DNA of 64,000 nucleotides, from assembly GCA_017524445.1 (NCBI GenBank), contig JAFXVP010000058.1:1-64000 (forward strand), in the 5' to 3' direction. The DNA is from Clostridia bacterium (lineage in GTDB: Bacteria > Bacillota > Clostridia > Christensenellales > CAG-138). Every line of letters starts with the position of its first letter. The first letter of the stretch is position 1. The translations under genes and the position numbers were made by a program. This document shows positions 57,769 to 64,000 of the stretch, piece by piece. The notes under the pieces are model-generated. The model was given only the letters and a program-made list of their open reading frames with translations, did not search any database and was not told the origin of the DNA.

Positions 57769-58905
57769 ATGAAAAAACTTTGTATTATTTCGGCATATTA
57801 TCCGTCCGAGCATGATCCGCATTATGCGTTTGTCGGAACGTTGATCAGTGCAATTGCCGATAAAGGAATCGAGTGCCATGTGGTTTCCCCGGTTTCGGTT
57901 TTCGAAAGAAAGCATAAGGCGGTTTCCAGAGTGGAAACAACGGAAAACGGCGCAAAGATATATGTACATTGTCCGAAATACTTCAGTCTGCCGAGCAAGA
58001 ATCGCATCCGTTTGACATTTTGGTTGTCTGCGCTTTTCAAGAGAAGAGCGATCAAAAGAACGTTTGACAGCGAGATAAAGGATTGCGACGCTATCTATTC
58101 GCATTTCGTCGGTTCGGGGATTCATGCGGGCTGGCTGTCTGAGCAGACGGGCATTCCCGCGTTTACGGCAATCGGCGAAAGCAATATCAAAAACTCCAAA
58201 CTAAGCTATACATTATTCAGAAACGATCTACATAAACACATTCGCGGCGTTATCTCAGTCTCTTCCGAATTGGCGAAGGAAGCTCGGCAGATCGGTATTT
58301 TTTCAGAACAAACACCGATAGAAGTATTTCCCAACAGCATCAACACAGATTTGTTTAAGCCACTTGACAGAGAGCGCTGCAGATCAAAGCTTGGAATCAA
58401 TGCAGATGATTTTGTTGTGTCTTTTGTCGGCGCTTTTATCAAGAGAAAAGGATTTGATTATCTGCAGGAAGCAATTGCGCGTCATCCGGAATGGAAATGC
58501 ATTTTGATCGGAGCGGGCGAGCTTGCAGTATCACTACCCACTGAGCAGGTGGCTTTCAGCGGGAGGATCCCGCATGATCAGATCCCCGAGTATATCTGCG
58601 CATCCGATGTATTTGCACTTCCCACACAAGCGGAAGGCTGCTGCAATGCGATTGTAGAAGCGATGGGCTGCGGGCTGCCGATCGTTTCTTCGGACAGGGG
58701 CTTCAATTATGACATTCTTTCAAACGAGAATGCAATTCTGGTCAATCCGGACAGCGTTGACGAGATAGAACAGGCGCTGAAAACATATGCAGCGGATCCG
58801 AAGCTGCGGGCGACGCACGCGAAAAACAGTTTGCAGACGGGAAGATCATTATCAATTGGTGAACGTGCAAAAAGTATTATCAACTTTATGGAGTCAAATC
58901 TATGA
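57769..58905 (+). CDS. Family 4 glycosyltransferase
   Basis: A protein of about 378 residues. SAYYPSEHDPHYAFVGTLI at the start, YSHFVGSGIHAGWLSEQTGIP, VSFVGAFIKRKGFDYLQEA, and ALPTQAEGCCNAIVEAMGCGLPIVSS are standard GT4 features, the last carrying the donor-binding E-x7-E type motif. The start is unsure: ATGs at 57742, 57766 and 57769 and a TTG at 57700 are in frame. AGGA lies four bases before 57769. It overlaps the polymerase gene by four bases. Confidence 0.88.
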   Translation: MKKLCIISAYYPSEHDPHYAFVGTLISAIADKGIECHVVSPVSVFERKHKAVSRVETTENGAKIYVHCPKYFSLPSKNRIRLTFWLSALFKRRAIKRTFDSEIKDCDAIYSHFVGSGIHAGWLSEQTGIPAFTAIGESNIKNSKLSYTLFRNDLHKHIRGVISVSSELAKEARQIGIFSEQTPIEVFPNSINTDLFKPLDRERCRSKLGINADDFVVSFVGAFIKRKGFDYLQEAIARHPEWKCILIGAGELAVSLPTEQVAFSGRIPHDQIPEYICASDVFALPTQAEGCCNAIVEAMGCGLPIVSSDRGFNYDILSNENAILVNPDSVDEIEQALKTYAADPKLRATHAKNSLQTGRSLSIGERAKSIINFMESNL

Positions 58906-60134
58906 ACCGCTCGTTGGATCTTCGATTCAATTTTCAGGTATTGAGCAAGGTCTTTTTTGCAATATATTTGGCATATTCGAATGTACTTCGATACTCTGTT
59001 ATTAATATACGCGGATTATCTGAAGTGTTGTTGATAATTGCAATTGCAGCTCAATTGATTCATGAGAAGTTTCGCCTTCGATTAGATAAAAGTCTTCTCG
59101 CTCTAATTGTATTCGCTCTGTATGTGTTCCTTTCCGGCTTCCTTGTCGCACAGGACTTTGATAGACTGCTAAGTTCACTGTTAACGTTTGTTGAATGTAT
59201 CCTGGTTTTTTATTTGGTAATTTGTTATATTGCAGCAGACGGAAAGCCGGATTTTCCGATGATTGCATTTATCGGCTTGGCATTGATAACAACTTTCTTT
59301 CTGGTTTTTCGAGGCGTCGGGCTCAAAAGAATCAACATAGCGGATACTGTAAATGTCAATGCGATCGGGGTGACGTTGTCTTTTGCAATTGGCTTTGTTC
59401 TGTATTTATTGATTTCAAAGAGAAATAGCCCGATAAAGTGGGTAATAGGTATCGCTTCAATTGCGATTCTGCTGGTAGGTGTTATGATGACGGCTTCCAA
59501 AAAAGCAATTATCAGCGGAGCGGCATTGATTATCCTGTGGATTTTTCTCTGTTATCGTTTTACATTTGCAAGAATACCGCTTGCTTTGCGATTTGCCGTT
59601 TTTGGCGGCATAATCGCTGCAGGGATACTTGTTTACAGATGGTATACGTCTTCTTATGCACAGCAAATGGAATACATGATAAACAGAATGAGCGGTCTGT
59701 ATGTGGGTGAGAGCGACCAGGCGAGAATCGAAATGATTAAAGAGGGGTTACTGATTTTTGTATCGCACCCTATCTTTGGCGTCGGGTTTAATAATGCACG
59801 GTATTACATTTCGTATGCGACGTATACACATTGTTTTTATGCAGAAATGTTGGCGTGCACAGGCATTATCGGGACAATTCTGTTTGGATACGCTATGATT
59901 CGTCCATGGGCGATCATTGTCAAAACCAGACGACGTATTAAATTGCGTGATTCACTTCAGAATACAAAAATAATCTATATGTTGGCTGTTTTTATTGTCT
60001 TTTTGCTTCTTAATTTCACGCAGATCGCTTTCTATGCACAGAATCTGATGTATGTTTTTTCGGTTTTTTCTGCTTTTGCTATATGTTTGGACATAAACAA
60101 CAAAAGGATGGGTGTTGAAAATGAAAAAGATTAA
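58902..60134 (+). CDS. wzy: O-antigen polymerase/ligase-like membrane protein (Wzy type)
   Basis: A 410-residue protein with about eleven hydrophobic segments and one larger loop near residues 250-300 (IEMIKEGLLIFVSHPIFGVGFNNARYY), the layout and motif of the O-antigen ligase/polymerase superfamily. It would polymerise repeat units outside the membrane. From here to the end of the window the sequence is more AT-rich than before. The start overlaps the preceding stop (ATGA). Confidence 0.85.
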   Translation: MNRSLDLRFNFQVLSKVFFAIYLAYSNVLRYSVINIRGLSEVLLIIAIAAQLIHEKFRLRLDKSLLALIVFALYVFLSGFLVAQDFDRLLSSLLTFVECILVFYLVICYIAADGKPDFPMIAFIGLALITTFFLVFRGVGLKRINIADTVNVNAIGVTLSFAIGFVLYLLISKRNSPIKWVIGIASIAILLVGVMMTASKKAIISGAALIILWIFLCYRFTFARIPLALRFAVFGGIIAAGILVYRWYTSSYAQQMEYMINRMSGLYVGESDQARIEMIKEGLLIFVSHPIFGVGFNNARYYISYATYTHCFYAEMLACTGIIGTILFGYAMIRPWAIIVKTRRRIKLRDSLQNTKIIYMLAVFIVFLLLNFTQIAFYAQNLMYVFSVFSAFAICLDINNKRMGVENEKD

Positions 60135-61014
60135 GACACTCATTAAAGCATTTGTTCATAAAGGACTTCTCATATGGCTTCCTGATCAACCGTATTTAAG
60201 GCTTCTGTATTGGGCATATATCGGGAAAAAACTGGATATTAAGAATCCAAAGCGGTTTACCGAAAAACTGCAATGGCTAAAGATCTACGATAGAAAGCCA
60301 AATTACAGAACAATGGTCGACAAGTATGAAGCAAAGGTATATGTCGCAAAGATCATTGGGGGGGAATACATCATTCCTACATTAGGCGTATGGGATTCTC
60401 CGAGAGAAATTGATTTTGATAAACTGCCGAACAAATTTGTTTTAAAAACAACGCATGATTCGGGAACCGTGAGAATCATAGATCAGTCAAAAGAATACGA
60501 CAAAGGCGATCTGATCAAGTATTTTGAAAGTCGACAAAAAAGAAATCTTGGCAGGATTACCAGAGAGTGGCCTTATATGAATGTCAAACCGCGTATCATA
60601 GCGGAGCAGTATCTGGAAGCAAGCGAAACAAAATCAGATAATGAACTGCGGGACTACAAGTTTTTCTGTTTTAACGGGATCGTCAAATGCATGAAGATTG
60701 ACTATGATCGATTCACAAACCATCACGCAAACTATTATGGGAGAGACAAAAAACGGTTGCCTTTCGGAGAAATAAAGTTTCCGAGTGACGATAGTAAAAC
60801 AATAGAATTACCAAAGCATTTTGACGAAATGATTCAGCTTGCGGAGAAGCTGGCTAAGGACATCCCTTTTGTCCGCATTGATTTTTATGAAGTCAACAGC
60901 AAGGTTTACTTTGGTGAAATGACGTTTTACCCTGCTTCTGGTCTTGGCCCGTTTGAACCGGATGAATGGGATTACACGCTTGGAAGTTGGTTAGAACTTC
61001 CGAAAATCAGTTGA
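60121..61014 (+). CDS. TupA-like ATP-grasp glycosyltransferase family protein
   Basis: A protein of about 297 residues. FTEKLQWLKIYDR, VDKYEAKVYVAKIIGGEYIIPTLGVWD, KFVLKTTHDSG and VRIDFYEVNSKVYFGEMTFYPASG are characteristic of the TupA-like ATPgrasp family. It is found in teichuronopeptide and capsule loci and may join an amino acid or a sugar to the polymer. Start choice lies between TTG 60115 (AGGA six bases upstream) and ATG 60121. It overlaps the polymerase gene. Confidence 0.86.
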   Translation: MKKIKTLIKAFVHKGLLIWLPDQPYLRLLYWAYIGKKLDIKNPKRFTEKLQWLKIYDRKPNYRTMVDKYEAKVYVAKIIGGEYIIPTLGVWDSPREIDFDKLPNKFVLKTTHDSGTVRIIDQSKEYDKGDLIKYFESRQKRNLGRITREWPYMNVKPRIIAEQYLEASETKSDNELRDYKFFCFNGIVKCMKIDYDRFTNHHANYYGRDKKRLPFGEIKFPSDDSKTIELPKHFDEMIQLAEKLAKDIPFVRIDFYEVNSKVYFGEMTFYPASGLGPFEPDEWDYTLGSWLELPKIS

Positions 61015-61034
61015 GGGATAAACAGAGGTAGCAT

Positions 61035-62180
61035 ATGAGCATATTGATTGGCGCAGATCTGGTTCCGACACAATCAAATATTGATTTGTTCGAGGCAGGA
61101 GATCTCGAATCACTGATCGGGTCGGATTTGGTGAAATGCCTGAATAATGCGGATTATAGGATATTCAATATCGAAGCACCGATTACGGATACTATTGAAC
61201 CGATTCCCAAATGCGGACCAAATCTTCGAATTCCGAGCGCATGTATAAAAGGGCTTTCTGTTATGAAGATAGACCTTGTTACACTCGCAAATAATCATAT
61301 CCTTGATCAAGGAGAAACAGGACTTACAGATACATACAAGTATCTGGATGAGGCGGGTATTTCCTATACCGGGATAGGTGTAGATATCAATGCTGCGCGC
61401 AAGCCATTTGTTTTCTCACATAATGGAAAAAGAATAGGCGTCTATGCCTGTGCGGAACACGAGTTCTCCATTGCGACCGAAAATAGTGCGGGAGCAAACC
61501 CATTTGATCCTCTGGAATCTCCGGATGATGTATACAGATTGAAGCAGGAATGCGATTATGTGATTGTACTGTATCATGGAGGGAAGGAATTTTATCGTTA
61601 TCCGTCTCCGCAGCTTCAGAAAACGTGTCGGAAACTGATTGAAAAAGGCGCCGATCTTGTTGTTTGCCAACATTCGCATTGTATCGGGTGCGAGGAGAAG
61701 TATTATAACGGTACAATTGTTTATGGTCAAGGCAATTTCGTTTTCGACCGATCAAGCGATGAGTATTGGAATACAGGACTTTTAATCAAGATTGATGATC
61801 AGTATAAGGTTACATACATTCCTGTTGTGAAACATGGGGCAACCATAAAAAAAGCATCCGAAGAAGAGACAAAACAGCTTATCGAAGCTTTCCGGGATCG
61901 CAGCAGGGAAATTCTGACAGACGGTTTTATCACAGATTCCTATTCAGCGTTTGCAAGGGATAATTTGATACACTATCTTCGCGCTTGTTATCCGGAAAAA
62001 AAGAGTCTTCTCAACAAAGCAATGAGAAAGCTTCTTGGTGAAAAGTATTACCTGAATGTTATGGAAAAGCGATTCAGCACGATCAGATTGTTGAAACTAT
62101 ACAACTGTATCGATTGCGAAGCACACAAAGAACTTTTCACAAAAGGACTGCAGGAGAAACTGAAGGATAGAAAAGCCTGA
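61035..62180 (+). CDS. CapA-family putative metallophosphoesterase
   Basis: A 381-residue protein related to the CapA domain of poly-gamma-glutamate synthesis proteins, with a calcineurin-like fold. ADLVPTQSN, NIEAPIT, LANNHILDQGETG, and QHSHCIGCEEKYYNG carry the expected metal-binding residues. There is no signal peptide or transmembrane helix, unlike the CapA of poly-glutamate capsules. It probably acts on a phosphate ester in capsule assembly. AGAGGT lies before the ATG. Confidence 0.87.
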   Translation: MSILIGADLVPTQSNIDLFEAGDLESLIGSDLVKCLNNADYRIFNIEAPITDTIEPIPKCGPNLRIPSACIKGLSVMKIDLVTLANNHILDQGETGLTDTYKYLDEAGISYTGIGVDINAARKPFVFSHNGKRIGVYACAEHEFSIATENSAGANPFDPLESPDDVYRLKQECDYVIVLYHGGKEFYRYPSPQLQKTCRKLIEKGADLVVCQHSHCIGCEEKYYNGTIVYGQGNFVFDRSSDEYWNTGLLIKIDDQYKVTYIPVVKHGATIKKASEEETKQLIEAFRDRSREILTDGFITDSYSAFARDNLIHYLRACYPEKKSLLNKAMRKLLGEKYYLNVMEKRFSTIRLLKLYNCIDCEAHKELFTKGLQEKLKDRKA

Positions 62181-62201
62181 GGCAGATAAAGTAATGTAGT
62201 T

Positions 62202-63719
62202 ATGAAAAAAAGCACCGGACGATTAAAAAAAGCATTTTATAGTTCCGCAACTTCTGCATTGTATCAGATTGTCGCTATTATCTGCGGTTTTATTACATCA
62301 AGACTGATCATCAAGACCTATGGGTCTTCATGGAACGGGGTTTTGACTTCGATCACTCGGTTTTTGGGCTTGTTTACAATCATTGAAGTTGGGATCAATG
62401 GATCGACCCGTGTTGCACTTTATAAATCATTTGCAGAAAAGGACGATAAAAAAACGAGCTCTATCATTCGGGCAAATGATTTGTTCTACAGAAAGGTTTC
62501 CATATTCCTGATTTTCTATGTAATCGTCGTCGCATTTGTTCTTCCTTATTTCGTGAATTCGGATAAGGACCGGCTGATGATTTCATTGATGGTCGGAATC
62601 GTCGGAATCGGCAGTTTTGCAGAGAATTGCTGGGGGATAAACAGCAAGATCCTGCTGATGGCAAGCCAAAATCGGCATATTGTGAATATTGCACAGATCG
62701 TTGCGACTATTGCAAATGCGATTATTCTGATTGTGATCATTCAACTCGGCGGATCCATATTTGTCTCAAAAGCAGGCAGCAGTGCTGTTTTTACACTTAC
62801 TCCGATCGCTCTGTTTATCATTTCCAGGCGAATGTTCAAGATCGATCGACATGCGGAACCGGATAACAGCGCTTTAAAGGGCAGATGGGATGTAATGGCC
62901 AATTCCCTTTCGAATATGGTCCATGAGAATGTCGATGTATTCTTCCTGACCTTTTTTTGCGCGTCCACAGAGCTTTCCGTCTATAGCGTGTACTATGTTG
63001 TAGCGGGCGGATTGACGAAGGTTTTTCAGGTTATTATTAACGGAATTGAAGCCGGTTTCGGAAACATGTGGATGCGGGGAGAGGTAGATAATCTGAAAAA
63101 GAATCTGCGACGGTTTGAGTATGTCATGTACACACTTGCTGCGCTGTTGTTCGGCTGCATGATCGTTCTTATTGTCCCGTTCATGTCTGTTTACATGAGA
63201 AATATTACGGATGTGAATTATCAGAGATATGCGCTTGGTTTTTGCATCGGTATAGCGCAGATTCTGATGAGCATCCGGACTCCGTATGTCCTGTTGGTTC
63301 AGGCGGCAGGGCATTATAAACAAGTCAAAGTGGGAGCGTTCTTGGAAGCGGGCATCAATATCGTTTTAACATGGGTTTTGGTTGTAAAATTCGGGATAAT
63401 CGGTGCGATCATCGGCACAATTGTTGCAAATGCTTTCAGAACGGTGCAGTATGGGTGGTACGCTTCAAAACACATGATCGATCGAAGTTTCATGGAGATC
63501 GTTCGACGCTTCATCTGGATGGTCGCTTGCCTGGCGCTGTCGATTGTTCTGTCTCAGGTAGTCATTCGTTTCCTGCCTGTTACCGGATGGCTGACATGGG
63601 CCAGAGACGCAGTGATCGTATTTGCAATTCATGGCGTTATTCTGCTCGGGGCATCTTTGATATTCTATAAACAAGATTTGGTCGAGTGCTTGAGAATTAT
63701 CAAAAGGATAGGGAGATAG
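62202..63719 (+). CDS. wzx: Polysaccharide repeat-unit flippase (Wzx type)
   Basis: A 505-residue protein with about twelve to fourteen hydrophobic segments and the N-terminal pattern SALYQIVAIICGFITSRLIIKTYG of the oligosaccharide flippase (MOP) superfamily. It should move lipid-linked repeat units across the membrane to the Wzy-type polymerase. No strong ribosome site is seen; ATG 62202 begins the typical lysine-rich head. Twenty-one bases separate it from the preceding gene. Confidence 0.9.
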   Translation: MKKSTGRLKKAFYSSATSALYQIVAIICGFITSRLIIKTYGSSWNGVLTSITRFLGLFTIIEVGINGSTRVALYKSFAEKDDKKTSSIIRANDLFYRKVSIFLIFYVIVVAFVLPYFVNSDKDRLMISLMVGIVGIGSFAENCWGINSKILLMASQNRHIVNIAQIVATIANAIILIVIIQLGGSIFVSKAGSSAVFTLTPIALFIISRRMFKIDRHAEPDNSALKGRWDVMANSLSNMVHENVDVFFLTFFCASTELSVYSVYYVVAGGLTKVFQVIINGIEAGFGNMWMRGEVDNLKKNLRRFEYVMYTLAALLFGCMIVLIVPFMSVYMRNITDVNYQRYALGFCIGIAQILMSIRTPYVLLVQAAGHYKQVKVGAFLEAGINIVLTWVLVVKFGIIGAIIGTIVANAFRTVQYGWYASKHMIDRSFMEIVRRFIWMVACLALSIVLSQVVIRFLPVTGWLTWARDAVIVFAIHGVILLGASLIFYKQDLVECLRIIKRIGR

Positions 63720-63738
63720 TTGAGAGGAAACAATCAGA

Positions 63739-64000
63739 ATGAAGAATAAAATCGGCCTGTGTATGGCATATAAAGGCACAAATTACGGAATGCTCCTGCA
63801 AGCGTTTGCAACGCAGCAGATTGTAGAAAAAATGGGCTTCCGAACGGAGATCTTGGATTATACACCACGGTTTGTACAAAAAACCGTTTCTTCTCCGGCT
63901 GCGTGTTTATGGAAATTGAGAACAATGTTCCAAATAGTTTTTCTGCCCAAACATAAAGAACTCGAGCTTGATGATTTACATAAGGAAAACAGAAAGCAAA
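63739..64000 (+). CDS. Polysaccharide pyruvyl transferase family protein, N-terminal part
   Basis: The frame opens at ATG 63739 and is still open at the window end (87 residues seen). KNKIGLCMAYKGTNYGMLLQAFATQQ and MGFRTEILDY match the start of the polysaccharide pyruvyl transferase family (CsaB/WcaK), which adds ketal-linked pyruvate to sugars. AGAGGA lies upstream. It shows that the polysaccharide operon continues beyond the window. Confidence 0.8.
   Translation, partial: MKNKIGLCMAYKGTNYGMLLQAFATQQIVEKMGFRTEILDYTPRFVQKTVSSPAACLWKLRTMFQIVFLPKHKELELDDLHKENRKQ

Noticed and set aside
1-64000. tRNA, rRNA, prophage or insertion sequence
   Set aside because: I looked through gaps on both strands and saw no cloverleaf, transposase or phage structural gene.

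Overview
The window looks like a chromosomal segment of an anaerobic, amino-acid- and sugar-fermenting Clostridia-class Bacillota of fairly high GC. The signs are butyrate-forming lysine fermentation genes, clean TTGACA-17/18-TATAAT promoters, strong Shine-Dalgarno sites, several TTG starts, and families of short palindromic intergenic repeats. I cannot name a genus from the sequence alone. No tRNA, rRNA, CRISPR array, prophage or insertion sequence was found.

Region 1 (1-15.5 kb) is a near-complete lysine-to-butyrate module. A truncated acyl-CoA dehydrogenase with etfB and etfA is on the plus strand. After a solitary Mrr-type endonuclease and an AraC/GyrI-like regulator, the minus strand carries, in transcription order, kamB-kamC (aminomutase reactivase), then kal, kce, kdd, kamA, kamD, kamE and a two-subunit CoA-transferase. 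Upstream of kal there is a strong promoter followed by a lysine riboswitch aptamer (P1 closing at 12843-13018). The 3' strand of P1 lies inside the 5' arm of the following terminator, so lysine binding should turn transcription ON, as suits a catabolic operon.

Region 2 (15.6-31.3 kb) holds a VTT-acyltransferase fusion, a YfcC-type transporter, a GH31 glycosidase of the YihQ (sulfoquinovosidase) type, a GPH sugar transporter, and a divergent sugar cluster: nucleoside phosphorylase, FucI-like isomerase, split transketolase, RpiB-like isomerase, iron alcohol dehydrogenase, DMT-family permease, ROK regulator and a DUF4867 protein. It has no sugar kinase or aldolase. The set resembles the transketolase-type sulfosugar degradation pathway (sulfo-TK), with some important residues changed.

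Region 3 (31.3-37.6 kb) is housekeeping: malic enzyme, a second split transketolase, a GH13 enzyme, an acyl-ACP thioesterase and an esterase, all on the minus strand.

Region 4 (37.7-64 kb) is a long one-directional exopolysaccharide operon headed by a LoaP/UpxY-type NusG paralogue. It encodes a chain-length/kinase system in which a tyrosine kinase, seven KYGY repeats and a PHP phosphatase are one polypeptide. It also encodes an LCP ligase, a PglF/PglE/PglC/PglD-like set for a diacetamido-trideoxyhexose first sugar, UDP-ManNAc dehydrogenase-like and two-domain oxidoreductases, a heparinase-like protein, several glycosyltransferases, a Wzy-like polymerase, a Wzx-like flippase, and the start of a pyruvyl transferase. 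The distal part (about 58.9-64 kb) is visibly more AT-rich. The operon continues past the window.
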